From positions 1-42,210 of the forward strand of contig CAZDBA010000018.1 of NCBI GenBank assembly GCA_964503615.1: a stretch of 42,210 nucleotides of DNA, given 5' to 3'. The translations under genes were made by a program, and so were the position numbers. Positions 24,936 to 34,215 of this stretch are shown here, one piece after another. The notes under the pieces were generated by a model that was not told where the DNA came from, ran no database searches, and saw only the letters and a list, made by a program, of their open reading frames with translations. The DNA comes from CAZDBA01 sp964503615. GTDB taxonomy: Bacteria > Planctomycetota > Planctomycetia > Pirellulales > Pirellulaceae. The number at the start of each line of letters is the position of its first letter. Positions within the stretch are counted from its first letter, which is position 1.

Positions 24936-25658
24936 TTAAAACTTGATCTGTTTCATTTCAGGGAACAACTCGATGAGTGGGCTCCAATGGCTGGAAAGCG
25001 GAGCAACGATATCGGCTCGGCGCGCCGTGTTAGGCACCGCAAATTCGATTCGCCGGGCATGGAGGCTGATCCAACGAGCTCGTAAGTCGTTGGTCGTAGG
25101 GCCAAACTCTCGTTTAGATCCATATTGATGGTCCCCAAGAATAGGGAGATCTCGGCTGCTGGTCTGCAAGCGAATCTGATGAGTCCGCCCGGTGCCCAAT
25201 CGAATTCGTAGCCAGCTAAGCCCCTCTGCGGTGCCTAGAACTTCATAAGACAATTCCGCCAATTGAGCGTCTGCATGATCTGGACCCACAATTTCCGATT
25301 GAGCAGAATCGGGCAATTTGCGCATGTTGTCGGTCCAACTGCCACTGGCCTCGGCCAATTCACCTTGCACCACCGCCCAATAGATCTTTTGGACTGTACG
25401 TTCTTGAAACTGAGCCGACAACAGGCGTGTAACGCCTTTGTTCTTTCCAAACAACATGATTCCGGATACCGGGCGATCCAGGCGATGGGGCACTCCGACA
25501 TAAGCCTTTTTAGCTGGATCGGTTTGTGCCAATTTCAACTCACGCTTGATTCGCGCTTCCATGCTGTCGATCCCAGGTGGGGCTTGAGTCAACAATCCAC
25601 CTGGCTTGTTGATCGCCAAACACTTTTTCTCGTCAAAGAGTATTTCGATTTTGGACAT
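24936..25658 (-). CDS. RluA-family RNA pseudouridine synthase
   Basis: The catalytic motif is HRLDRPVSG with Asp61, and GTGRTHQIRLQ with a following DHQYGS segment completes the RluA-type active site. INKPGGLLTQ begins the fold. The ATG at 25658 is chosen because the fold starts at once; an upstream start at 25685 would add nine unmatched residues. At 240 aa it lacks an S4 domain, so it resembles RluA or TruC rather than RluC/D. The target (23S rRNA or tRNA) is undecided. It lies 41 bases after the DUF2461 gene on the same strand. Confidence 0.93.
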   Translation of the reverse strand: MSKIEILFDEKKCLAINKPGGLLTQAPPGIDSMEARIKRELKLAQTDPAKKAYVGVPHRLDRPVSGIMLFGKNKGVTRLLSAQFQERTVQKIYWAVVQGELAEASGSWTDNMRKLPDSAQSEIVGPDHADAQLAELSYEVLGTAEGLSWLRIRLGTGRTHQIRLQTSSRDLPILGDHQYGSKREFGPTTNDLRARWISLHARRIEFAVPNTARRADIVAPLSSHWSPLIELFPEMKQIKF

Positions 25659-25699
25659 TGAAGTTGATAAACAGGATCGCGGCAAAAGAGAAACGTAAA

Positions 25700-26404
25700 T
25701 TAGAATTTAAGTTTCATCGACTCGCAGAGAAATTCAAGGTACCTACGTCCCGTCCGAATTCGTTTGCAAACCTCTTTGACCAAGTCTTTTGACATAAGCG
25801 AATCAAAATCCAGGTTACAAATGGCCATGTGGTCTTTCCATTTGAGTTCGTCGATCATCGGATGATCTGCGGGATAATCTTTGGGCTTTCGCTTGAGTCG
25901 ATCGCCTTGGAACTCAAACGCCTTTTTGAAGCCAGGCGCGGCTTTGATTTTCAGCCAACTGTTTGAGTCATTTGCAATCCGTTTTCGTATTTTGGCAAGT
26001 GCTTTGCTTTCCGGACGCCAGACTCCAATACCAAGAAACACTTGCTCCGTATCGATATGAACATAGATTCCCGGAGCATGCACATCTTTGCCTCGCTCGT
26101 GACGAAAATGAATACCCACGTTGGTTTTGTATGGTGTTTTGTTTTTGGAGAAACGGGTGTCTCTGTAAACCCGCATTAGTGAACCACCGACCTTCTTGGG
26201 GACCGCAGTGAAATGTGGAGTGATCTTTTTCAAAGGCCGTTCCATTGCAGTGATGAATTTGAGAGCAGGTGTTCGCACAGCGCTCTCATATCGGATCTTA
26301 TTCTCCAAAAACCAATCACGATTATTGTGGAGACTAAGGTCATGCAAGAACCTGAGCGTATCCAACTGGAAACCCTCGAACGCAGATTGAGCTGGATTTG
26401 GCAT
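25700..26404 (-). CDS. DUF2461 family protein
   Basis: A soluble 234-aa protein. The DUF2461 pattern is clear: FLHDLSLHNNRDWFLENK, then RVYRDTRFSKNKTPYKTNVG and HAPGIYVHI. The ATG at 26404 has GGTGA seven bases upstream. The biochemical function of the family is not established. It is followed 41 bases later by the RluA-type gene, so both may be on one transcript. Confidence 0.92.
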   Translation of the reverse strand: MPNPAQSAFEGFQLDTLRFLHDLSLHNNRDWFLENKIRYESAVRTPALKFITAMERPLKKITPHFTAVPKKVGGSLMRVYRDTRFSKNKTPYKTNVGIHFRHERGKDVHAPGIYVHIDTEQVFLGIGVWRPESKALAKIRKRIANDSNSWLKIKAAPGFKKAFEFQGDRLKRKPKDYPADHPMIDELKWKDHMAICNLDFDSLMSKDLVKEVCKRIRTGRRYLEFLCESMKLKF

Positions 26405-26614
26405 GATTGATCACCCTTGCCCTTACTCCGGAAATTCAGTTGTCGAACGATAGAGATCATACACAAGTTCCTTCTAATCTTGGAGTTCATCAGAAAGACG
26501 AGGCTAAAAGTTGCGAAATTTCGTTTCCGATTAGCATCGGAGTTCCATTTCTTCTCGAAAAAAGCCCGCTATGTTTCGGAACAACATTCTCTGGCTGTCT
26601 TCTAGCCATAAAGT

Positions 26615-28825
26615 TCAACGAATGTTGGCGGCTTGTTTGATTTGTTTCTGAAACCAATTCCGGGTTTCGAGATAGAGATATTGGCCCAATGATTGTCGCT
26701 GGGATTCAAAAAAGACTCGACCTATTTGACCACACTGAAGATCTCGGTCTTCACTTCTGTCGATGTCCAGTTCTACTTGGAAACGTGGCGAGAGAAATTG
26801 AAATGGCTGGTCAGACTCATTCGGTCTGTCAGCTGACGCGGTCGCATTTTTGACAGGTAGAGGACCTCCAAAACTGGCACAGAATGCTTTGTATTTAGGT
26901 CGGACATCTGCTCGCGATTCTATGCTCGTAATCGCGGCTTGAAACTTGGGGATTCCAGGCATGACAACTGTCATCGTGTTCCCCTCCCGGCCTTTTATCG
27001 AATCCAAATCGCCTTGGTCGATCGAAACGACCACCTTTTGCGACTTCGAGCTTGCGATCCTGAGCAATTCAGTACCATGCTGATAATACTCTCCTTGGAT
27101 ATTCGATAAATTTCTTCTGGATACAATTCCATCGAAGGGTGCTACTAATTGGAGGTTTTCAAGTTGCTCCTCCTTTTCATGCAACTGACTCAATAGACTT
27201 TCACGATTCTGCAGTACAGTCTGCGCGTCAGCAAGCTCACGTGCCTTGGTATGAATACGAGCCTGAATTTCCGATTCTTCGACCGAACGTCGTAGATTGC
27301 TCACCTCCGTTGAAAGCTCATCATTTCGAATCGAAAGCAACCGTTCGCCTGCTTTAACGCTCTGCCCGTTCGTTACGAAAATCTCAGCGATGAATCCGTC
27401 ACCCCCAGCTCGTAAAACCTCCTCTTGCGAGAACTGTACAATTGCTGGCGCTGACTTTTTTGCCGGACTACCCAACCAGGTAAATACGGAAGCAACTAAA
27501 GCAACAATACAAAAGCTTGAAAAAACAACGCGCCCCAACGAGAAATTCGGGTTCGGTCCGCCAAAACTGGACTTAAAGAAACGAACAACCGGGGCACCCA
27601 ACCAAAGTAAGCCCGCCCCAACTGCCATGATGATTCCCAGTCCATAAAACAAAACGCTGGCCGCGATTAACAGGCTGAAACTGATAAGGACCTTCCAACA
27701 AAACGCACAAATTCCATAGATTCGAACCAGCGGCAATTCGTTTGACGGGCAAATGTTCTTTGTTTTTGGGGTTCCGAAAAGGGTACTTTTCAAACGATCT
27801 GCAAACCATCTGAGCCCTTTAGTGTATAAGTTGGGGATATTCACAGCATCGGTCAGCATGTAGTAACCGTCGAACCTCATCAGTGGGTTCGCATTGAATA
27901 GCACGGTCGTTACACTGCTCAAGAAGAAAATATTAAAACAGATATCCTGAATGAACTGGTTCGAGCTGTTTGCCCAAACGATCATGGCGATGAATGAGAT
28001 AAACAACTCGACGTACATCCCCGCTCCTGCAACCACAAAGCGATGCCAACGATTCCTGAATCGCCATGACGAAGTTACATTGACATAGGGCATCGGAGTA
28101 AAAAGCAGTAAAAGCAGGCCGGCTTCAGGAACATCTCCACCATATCGTCGACAGGCAATTCCATGCGCCCACTCGTGAATCGCTTTTAATACGAGCCAAA
28201 CGAGCAACATCCACATCCACTTGCCTTCTGCGAGAATCCCAATGGAGGCCTGACCGAGTTTGTCCCAGTTACCAAATAAAAAGTACAACCCCGCGAATCC
28301 AGTAGCGATCCAGACCAGGGCAAATTGGAAACTAAAAATCCATTGCAAATACTTTTGTGTGCTGTTCAGGATTTGAGTCGGATTAAAGAGTTTGAACTTG
28401 ATCGCGATGGGGTTAACCAAAGACAAAATCTTTTGCTTCTGAAGTGACTTTGCCTGCGCACTAAGGCGTTTTCCACTATCGGTCTCAGTTGCGAATCCAA
28501 GATTGTTCTGGATCAGCCAACTACAAATTTGCGAGGCAGACGCTTCGCTGATGGGTGTGCGCCGAATCGTGTTAATTTGTTTTAGGACCTCGCCAACGGT
28601 CGACTTGCCATCCAATCGAGATACGAGTTCGAATTCCGTGACTCCGATCTGATAAAATTTGCAACGAACCGTGTCTTCAATGACGTAGATATCCCGCCCA
28701 CCCTGCTTACGAGTATCGAACAACAGTTCGGCGCGCAACTGAATGGTTTGGGATAGCCATTCCTGCGATGGTACAGGTGACATTGTGGCCAATTCTGAGG
28801 GTTCGAATGTGCTGAGAGGATCCAT
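26615..28825 (-). CDS. PqqD-like / M50 site-2-type protease / HlyD-like fusion protein
   Basis: A 736-aa inner-membrane protein, paralogous to the one at 20353-22578. A PqqD-like N-domain (DIYVIEDTVRCKFYQIG, then LDGKSTVGEVLKQI) is followed by membrane helices with HEWAH at 217-221 and NPLMRFDGYY from residue 313 (Asp319). A second membrane block and a C-terminal HlyD-like adaptor follow (GFIAEIFVTNGQSVKAGE, a coiled coil, then FDGIVSRRNLS). M50 catalytic residues are intact. GGTGAT before the ATG gives a fair ribosome site. It begins 6 bases after the GAF–HlyD stop, so the two are surely co-transcribed. The fusion of protease and adaptor suggests processing coupled to passage across the periplasm; that is inference, and no substrate is visible. 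Confidence 0.9.
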   Translation of the reverse strand: MDPLSTFEPSELATMSPVPSQEWLSQTIQLRAELLFDTRKQGGRDIYVIEDTVRCKFYQIGVTEFELVSRLDGKSTVGEVLKQINTIRRTPISEASASQICSWLIQNNLGFATETDSGKRLSAQAKSLQKQKILSLVNPIAIKFKLFNPTQILNSTQKYLQWIFSFQFALVWIATGFAGLYFLFGNWDKLGQASIGILAEGKWMWMLLVWLVLKAIHEWAHGIACRRYGGDVPEAGLLLLLFTPMPYVNVTSSWRFRNRWHRFVVAGAGMYVELFISFIAMIVWANSSNQFIQDICFNIFFLSSVTTVLFNANPLMRFDGYYMLTDAVNIPNLYTKGLRWFADRLKSTLFGTPKTKNICPSNELPLVRIYGICAFCWKVLISFSLLIAASVLFYGLGIIMAVGAGLLWLGAPVVRFFKSSFGGPNPNFSLGRVVFSSFCIVALVASVFTWLGSPAKKSAPAIVQFSQEEVLRAGGDGFIAEIFVTNGQSVKAGERLLSIRNDELSTEVSNLRRSVEESEIQARIHTKARELADAQTVLQNRESLLSQLHEKEEQLENLQLVAPFDGIVSRRNLSNIQGEYYQHGTELLRIASSKSQKVVVSIDQGDLDSIKGREGNTMTVVMPGIPKFQAAITSIESRADVRPKYKAFCASFGGPLPVKNATASADRPNESDQPFQFLSPRFQVELDIDRSEDRDLQCGQIGRVFFESQRQSLGQYLYLETRNWFQKQIKQAANIR

Positions 28826-28831
28826 TTTCTA

Positions 28832-30730
28832 TCACCAAATCAGCCAGTAACGCGCTTTTTCCCACGCTTTGTGAAACAGGTTCCATCCAATTGGATAGGT
28901 TCCGCTTACGATCTTTGCCGTACCTTCCATACCCGGTCTAAGACGCCCGTCGGAGTTGTCCATGACGACCTCCGCAACGAAAATGTTTTGATCAGAGACT
29001 ATTTCTGCACGAGTATGAATCCTTCGAACCTTTCCCGTAAAAGTCTGAAACGGGTAAGCGTTGAGTTTAATTTTTACAGTAGCGTCCTGTTTCACCAGTC
29101 GAATCTCAGACTCGGGTATACGAATCTCAGCGACCATCTCTTCTAATGGTCCTACCTCGAACAAGGTTTGTCCGGTATCCAAAGGGGCGCCTTGAGCTTT
29201 ATCCAGATCACCACTTACGACGATACCGGCTATCGGACTGCGGACTGCGAGATTTGCCAATCGCCCCGTTAACAACTTCATTTGCGATTCGTGCCTCTTC
29301 ATCTCGCTGCGGGCAATGTGGGACTGTGCAATATCTCCAACCGCCAAAGCAGAATCGCGCCGTTTCTTCGCGGCGTCGAGATCAGCTTGGACACCAGAGA
29401 GCTCGATCCGAAGCGCCCTCCCGTCCATTCGAGCCAACAGTTGGTCCTTTTCTACAATCGCCCCACTCTCCACCAGTGATTTCTCAAGAATTCCATCGTA
29501 GGGAGCCGCCACAAAACGCCTAACGACCGGTTCCAACTGACAGTCGGCTCCGATTCGGTATGGCATGGGAATCAACATCGCAAGAACAGCCAACAACAAA
29601 CCGATCGAGAGCTTTTTCTTCACCGATTTACCCAACGACCGCTTTAACTTGGCTTTCGCTATCTCGACAAAACTTCGATTCGCTTTAAGAACCGTGTTCA
29701 AGTGCCCACTGACAAGATCGTTGACCAGCGAAACATACTCAATGAATTTTGGTTGGCAGATTTTTGCAGATTTTCCTGCGACCAAAATGGCGCCGATTAC
29801 TTTGTCGTCATTTATGACCAAAGGCAAACAGATGCTGCCATCAACTCGATTGGTTCGACAGTACTGCTCAAGCAATTTTGATTCTTGCCCGACATTTGAA
29901 ACTTTTGGATAAACCAACGGTGTGGCCAGTTTGATTGTACGATCGCAGGCGGCCAACGCCGTCTTAGTTACAGGAGAACCACTTTCCACTTTTTCCACAT
30001 CCGAAATAGCAACCAGTTGATTGCTACCTGACGAATCAACGTGAGAGAACGAAACTTGATCCGCATCAAACAATCTTCGCATATGATTGACGATAATCAT
30101 GCCGGCTTCGGTAAGTGATTCGGTTTGGTCTAGCCCTTTCACCAAGGCCATCGCATCGTTAAGACCGTTGAGACGGGTAAATGATTGGCGGATTACGGCA
30201 TTCTGTTGCAAGCCAGACATTGCTTGAGCGATCATGTTCATCAGCCAATGATGCCTGGTAGGTGCTTGATTTTCGACTGAGAAACAGCCCGTTAAAACGC
30301 CAATTGTTTGCTCCCCTTGCAAGATCGGACTGGCAACCCATTGGCAGGGCGTCCGGCTTTTTACGGAATCAAAATAGAGGCGCCCGCTATCCAAGGCGGC
30401 TTGAGACAATTTCGCGATTCGGTCGGCTTCGAGAGACACCAAAGTATCTTCGTCCGAGTCGATAATCGGAACGGGCGTTTGCAATTGCCTGGCTTTGTCG
30501 ATCTTGGTGAACCACATCCCAAGGCAGTCACCGTTATTCAGTATTACACTTGGCAGTTTGGTGATGAATTGCTGAAACGTTTCTGAGGATCGAGTTATCT
30601 TCTGCAATTCATCGATCAATGGAGCGGTAACGAATTCTTGATTGCAAACCTGCAATGGATCTGAAGCATGCGCTGAGCCTGACGAACTCAGGTGTGGAAT
30701 CGCGGTCGAACTTGTCGCTGGATCATTCAC
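28832..30730 (-). CDS. GAF-like sensory domain – transmembrane – HlyD adaptor protein
   Basis: A 632-aa protein starting at GTG 30730. Residues about 30-190 and 200-350 look like two GAF-type sensor domains (for example IGVLTGCFSVENQ and VIGAILVAGKSA). One membrane helix lies at about 372-390 (IGLLLAVLAMLIPMPYR). The rest is an HlyD/RND-type adaptor with a split lipoyl domain, a helical hairpin (DLDAAKKRRDSAL) and a beta-barrel part. The cytoplasmic side would thus sense and the periplasmic side would act as adaptor. It lies between the HlyD gene (30-base gap) and the M50 gene (6-base gap). A ligand or signal cannot be told. Confidence 0.85.
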   Translation of the reverse strand: MNDPATSSTAIPHLSSSGSAHASDPLQVCNQEFVTAPLIDELQKITRSSETFQQFITKLPSVILNNGDCLGMWFTKIDKARQLQTPVPIIDSDEDTLVSLEADRIAKLSQAALDSGRLYFDSVKSRTPCQWVASPILQGEQTIGVLTGCFSVENQAPTRHHWLMNMIAQAMSGLQQNAVIRQSFTRLNGLNDAMALVKGLDQTESLTEAGMIIVNHMRRLFDADQVSFSHVDSSGSNQLVAISDVEKVESGSPVTKTALAACDRTIKLATPLVYPKVSNVGQESKLLEQYCRTNRVDGSICLPLVINDDKVIGAILVAGKSAKICQPKFIEYVSLVNDLVSGHLNTVLKANRSFVEIAKAKLKRSLGKSVKKKLSIGLLLAVLAMLIPMPYRIGADCQLEPVVRRFVAAPYDGILEKSLVESGAIVEKDQLLARMDGRALRIELSGVQADLDAAKKRRDSALAVGDIAQSHIARSEMKRHESQMKLLTGRLANLAVRSPIAGIVVSGDLDKAQGAPLDTGQTLFEVGPLEEMVAEIRIPESEIRLVKQDATVKIKLNAYPFQTFTGKVRRIHTRAEIVSDQNIFVAEVVMDNSDGRLRPGMEGTAKIVSGTYPIGWNLFHKAWEKARYWLIW

Positions 30731-30760
30731 TGTGTATACCGCAATAGAGACACTATGCCG

Positions 30761-31588
30761 TTAGACATTGAGGGTGCAAATCTCGCCGCTTCGAATTTCG
30801 CCGTCTGAATTGTCAATCACCAGTTTGATTTCGACTGTTCCACTTTGGGCGTCGGTTTGAACACCGATACTGGAAACTGTGCCTGTGACCGTCGCACCGT
30901 TTGCCATCGACACTTCAACTTCCTGTCCGATCTCGTACGACGTCACCATCGAACTGGGAATGTTGAATTTGGCGAACAGCCTGTCCAACTGCACCAATGA
31001 CGCGACCTCAGGTCGAATAGGTGAAACAAACTCTCCTTCGCGTCGATAAACTTCTCCGATCGTTCCTGAAAAAGGAGCAATGATCGATCTGCGAGCAAGC
31101 TGAGCAGCTGTTCTTCGTTCTTCAATTTTACGTGTAGTCGCTTCTTCTCTGGCTGAAAGCAGTTCGGATTTTGCAATCGCCGTTTCCAATTCGGCGCGAA
31201 ACAACTCGCTTTCGCTCGCACTATTTGTTCGAATCAACTCAACAATCCGATTTTGAATCGCGACTCTTTTCTCGTATTTTTTCTCCGCTACAAACAACTC
31301 GCTTTTCGAAGCGGCTAAATGCTCGGCAAGTTCCAATTGGACCTGCTGGATCCGATCGTCCAAACGAGCAACTACATCGCCTTTTAGAACGACATCGCCC
31401 GGTTCTACGTTTAGTTCATAGATGACCCCTGTTTCATCGCTGGACAGGTCCACGCTGCGATAAGGTTCTATGAACCCTTCGATTTGACCGTGGGCTGTCA
31501 GCACGACTCCATAAAGCACGATAGCCAGCCCGATAATCGGGCCAACTGCTTTTGGGTCATAAGGGAAAAAAGAGGTAACAGCTTTCAT
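30761..31588 (-). CDS. HlyD-family periplasmic adaptor (membrane fusion) protein
   Basis: A 275-aa protein with an N-terminal membrane helix (residues 16-34, VGPIIGLAIVLYGVVLTAHG), a lipoyl half-motif (GVIYELNVEPGDVVLKGDVVA), a long helical hairpin, the second half-motif (APFSGTIGEVYRREGEFVSP) and a barrel domain. It fits adaptor subunits of RND- or type-I-like pumps. It heads the operon continuing into the GAF–HlyD and M50 genes. No ABC, RND or MFS pump gene and no TolC-like gene is near. There is no clear ribosome site at the ATG (31588). Confidence 0.9.
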   Translation of the reverse strand: MKAVTSFFPYDPKAVGPIIGLAIVLYGVVLTAHGQIEGFIEPYRSVDLSSDETGVIYELNVEPGDVVLKGDVVARLDDRIQQVQLELAEHLAASKSELFVAEKKYEKRVAIQNRIVELIRTNSASESELFRAELETAIAKSELLSAREEATTRKIEERRTAAQLARRSIIAPFSGTIGEVYRREGEFVSPIRPEVASLVQLDRLFAKFNIPSSMVTSYEIGQEVEVSMANGATVTGTVSSIGVQTDAQSGTVEIKLVIDNSDGEIRSGEICTLNV

Positions 31589-31796
31589 CTTGAATCGTTC
31601 ATTACTGGATGGGAAACTTAAAGTGGCCGACCAGCACGAACCTGGTCAAGGAACTCTAGGTCAGCATTTAGCTGAATCACGCGAACGAGCGACACCATTT
31701 TCATATTGGCTAACTGGAACCAAAAGAAAAACAGCTACAACCGCTACAAACCGATTTGGATAGTTCTTAAGGCGACCCTGTAGGTACAAGAAACAA

Positions 31797-31830
31797 AAAA
31801 AAGCGGATGTCATTAAACATCCGCTTTTTT
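31797..31830 (-). terminator. Intrinsic terminator ending the PilM-led operon
   Basis: A perfect 14-bp inverted repeat (31797-31810 with 31817-31830, loop CATTAA) has T runs on both strands. Read on the minus strand it lies 40 bases after the stop at 31870 and ends that operon. It would also work on the plus strand. Confidence 0.9.
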
Positions 31831-31869
31831 AATTTCCTTGATCACAGCAAGCTGCTGATTCAGATTTCC

Positions 31870-34107
31870 TTAAAAATCGTCCAACTCATCATCATCATCA
31901 AAACCGTCTTCGTTTTCGAATTTTTCTTCTGGTACTTCGCCGAAGGAGCCTTCTTCGTCCTCAAGCAGCAAAGCGTGACGGTAGCTCTTAAGATCGGTAT
32001 AACTATTTTGAAGTTTAAAGCTACCATCAGGTTGCATGACCAAAATCTCGCTTGGCATGTTCACTGGCAGCTTAAAATCAGCATTCACCGGCTCACCTCC
32101 CATAAGATCAACAACTACGGAATTAGTTACGACTGGGGTTGGCTCACTTTTCTCCAACAAACGAACAGAGCCATCTGCGGGATGCATAACGTGAGCTTTA
32201 GGAATGAAATAGTTAAGAACTTCTCCCCGACGGACCAACTTCAAACTTCCAACCGCTGTGTTGTAGTCTCTAGACAACATAGAAGTTACCAAATTGGCTG
32301 ATTGCTCTTCGCGAGGCAACTCAAACGTGTCACACCGAAGCGTTGGAGGCTGAACGATTGAACCAGCATAGAACTTAGCATCCGACCCACCACAGGTAAC
32401 AGGTTGGGTTGGCTCACTCCATTCAGTATGCCAGGCAGAACCGAGAACCTGAGCTAACTGCTCTTGACGAAATTTCCAAGCAGGGCTGTCAGGAACGTTA
32501 AACTGAGGCACTTTCATCGCTTCTGATTTCGCTCGGACACGATTCCGAACTTCTGGGTCCTGAAAACTGCTGGACACCATTTTAAAGGTGTACGCGGCCA
32601 GATTCTCGAGCTGTTCTTCGCCGTCTTTGCCCTCTCTTCCAACAGCGCCTCCTACCATCTCACCGTCCATTTCGTCCCCTGCAAACCGGTTGGCAAAAGC
32701 TCCGCCACCGTTTGCACCAGCTTCTTTGTTAAACCCAGCGGGATCGTTTGGATCATTCAACCACAATCGAACTCGATACTGATAGGTCTTGCCGGGTTTT
32801 GCGGTCAAGTCGAAGAAACGAACCAGTTTTTTCTCCGCCTTTGGAGCGCGGAAAGGGTCAATGTTATTGTATTGGGTCCTATCAGTACCCATCATCATAG
32901 CCTCATTCTTTCCATCCATCATGCCATCGTCCATCATGCCATCGTCCATCATACCGTCTTTCATACCCATAAATTCACGAGAGCCGCTACCGCTCTGAGC
33001 ACCAAGGCTTCCCTCGCTAAAGTCGAATTCTTCTTTCGGGCCTGCCTCATTTCGTTTTGCGAAAGAATCGGGGACCATTTTTCGTAAAGGCACGTCTGGA
33101 TGTCGCGCAATGTCACGAATGTCAGTGACGGCTAGTGGAGGCACTGGACGGACTGTCACAGAATTGTAGTAATCTGCGTCAATGACTTCTGGAGATTCGG
33201 TTCCATATCTTGTTTCAGCAATTCCTAATCGTTCCGAGATGTCTTCCCATTTCTCACTGCCCGCAATCTTACGCTGGACTTCCATGTACAAGTAACGCGG
33301 TCGGTCTCGAAGAGGATAATAAGCTACCGCATTGCGAAACGCTGCTTCGTACTTTCTAAACTGCGCGTCGAAGTTAACTACGCCGTTTACAGCAATAAAA
33401 TCTCGTACTACAGGAGCAACATTTGGGTTGCTGCGTCCGACGCCTGAGCGAACACCGACCATTTCCCTCGCCATCACCTCAGAAACCCGACTCCCATACG
33501 GATCTTTTGTTTGAGAGCCTCTTTTTTGAGAACCCCGTTTTTGAGAGCCAGGTTTTTGAGAGCCACGTTCATCTTCGCCGAAGTCACTGGAAATTTCATC
33601 CATTTCATCCTCTCCGCTAAATCCCCGGCCGGAGCTGCCACGAACCACTGGCAACCTATCCAAGTCAGAATTACCGCTTGAGTTGCTGGCGACCATAATA
33701 GGCGCAAGAACTGAACGAGCAATCAAGCCTTCGGGAGCAACCAACTCTGGATCAAGTCGCTTACTCATACTCGCGGCTGGACTACCAGTGATGGCACCGA
33801 CGTTATATTGCCGAGCATCCAGCTTACGCTCGTTTCCTTGGGCTACTCGCTTGTGAGCATCCAAGTCCGCCGCCCGAAATTTCTCGATATCCTCCCAGCT
33901 AGTCGGCTTAACAATATGACTGTGCGCTCTGTCAGCAGACGCCAAGAGATCTTTGGGCGACGTTTGAGTGTACTTTTCGGTCGACCATCCGTTGTAAAGC
34001 AAAAACAGCATTCCCAACAAAGCTGCACCAAGAATGACTTTTTCGACATGGTGCAAAAAGAATGATGACAAACCCTGTTTGCTCAAATTGACTTTTGGCT
34101 TTTTCAT
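31870..34107 (-). CDS. Large single-pass membrane protein, third gene of the PilM-led cluster
   Basis: The family is not recognised. The ATG at 34107 has GGAA nine bases upstream; an in-frame start at 34152 would add 15 residues before the same basic N-terminus. This gives 745 aa with one membrane helix near residues 22-42 (VILGAALLGMLFLLYNGW) and a long extracytoplasmic part. It includes tandem G-S-Q-K-x units, a Met/Asp run (DGMMDDGMMDDG), a beta-rich segment with PGKTYQYRVRLWLNDP, and an acidic tail ending DDDDELDDF. By position after PilM-like and PilO-position genes it might play the PilP role. That is context, not homology seen here. A terminator follows at 31830-31797. Confidence 0.78.
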   Translation of the reverse strand: MKKPKVNLSKQGLSSFFLHHVEKVILGAALLGMLFLLYNGWSTEKYTQTSPKDLLASADRAHSHIVKPTSWEDIEKFRAADLDAHKRVAQGNERKLDARQYNVGAITGSPAASMSKRLDPELVAPEGLIARSVLAPIMVASNSSGNSDLDRLPVVRGSSGRGFSGEDEMDEISSDFGEDERGSQKPGSQKRGSQKRGSQTKDPYGSRVSEVMAREMVGVRSGVGRSNPNVAPVVRDFIAVNGVVNFDAQFRKYEAAFRNAVAYYPLRDRPRYLYMEVQRKIAGSEKWEDISERLGIAETRYGTESPEVIDADYYNSVTVRPVPPLAVTDIRDIARHPDVPLRKMVPDSFAKRNEAGPKEEFDFSEGSLGAQSGSGSREFMGMKDGMMDDGMMDDGMMDGKNEAMMMGTDRTQYNNIDPFRAPKAEKKLVRFFDLTAKPGKTYQYRVRLWLNDPNDPAGFNKEAGANGGGAFANRFAGDEMDGEMVGGAVGREGKDGEEQLENLAAYTFKMVSSSFQDPEVRNRVRAKSEAMKVPQFNVPDSPAWKFRQEQLAQVLGSAWHTEWSEPTQPVTCGGSDAKFYAGSIVQPPTLRCDTFELPREEQSANLVTSMLSRDYNTAVGSLKLVRRGEVLNYFIPKAHVMHPADGSVRLLEKSEPTPVVTNSVVVDLMGGEPVNADFKLPVNMPSEILVMQPDGSFKLQNSYTDLKSYRHALLLEDEEGSFGEVPEEKFENEDGFDDDDELDDF
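32916..32960. repeat. 15-bp tandem repeat, three units, in frame
   Basis: Unit CCATCATGCCATCGT occurs at 32916-32930 and 32931-32945, with a degenerate copy at 32946-32960. It encodes the DGMMD repeats of the surrounding minus-strand gene and keeps its frame. Confidence 0.8.
33511..33570. repeat. 15-bp tandem repeat, four units, in frame
   Basis: Four 15-base units beginning TTGAGAGCC or TTGAGAACC (33511, 33526, 33541, 33556) encode G-S-Q-K-x repeats of the minus-strand gene. Units differ at a few bases, so the array is not recent. Confidence 0.8.
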
Positions 34108-34215
34108 TGCTTCGCTTTCCAATCCTATTCGTCCAGGCGTCTTGCCAGTCACCTGTTCGATCGTTTAATTGTTTTGTCTGGTTTGGTTATTGAGTAGCTT
34201 ACAAACTTTGCACAT

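Noticed and set aside
26615..31588. Bacteriocin or lasso-peptide biosynthetic operon, because of PqqD-like and M50 domains
   Set aside because: No radical SAM enzyme, cyclase, ABC exporter or short precursor gene is present in or around the operon.
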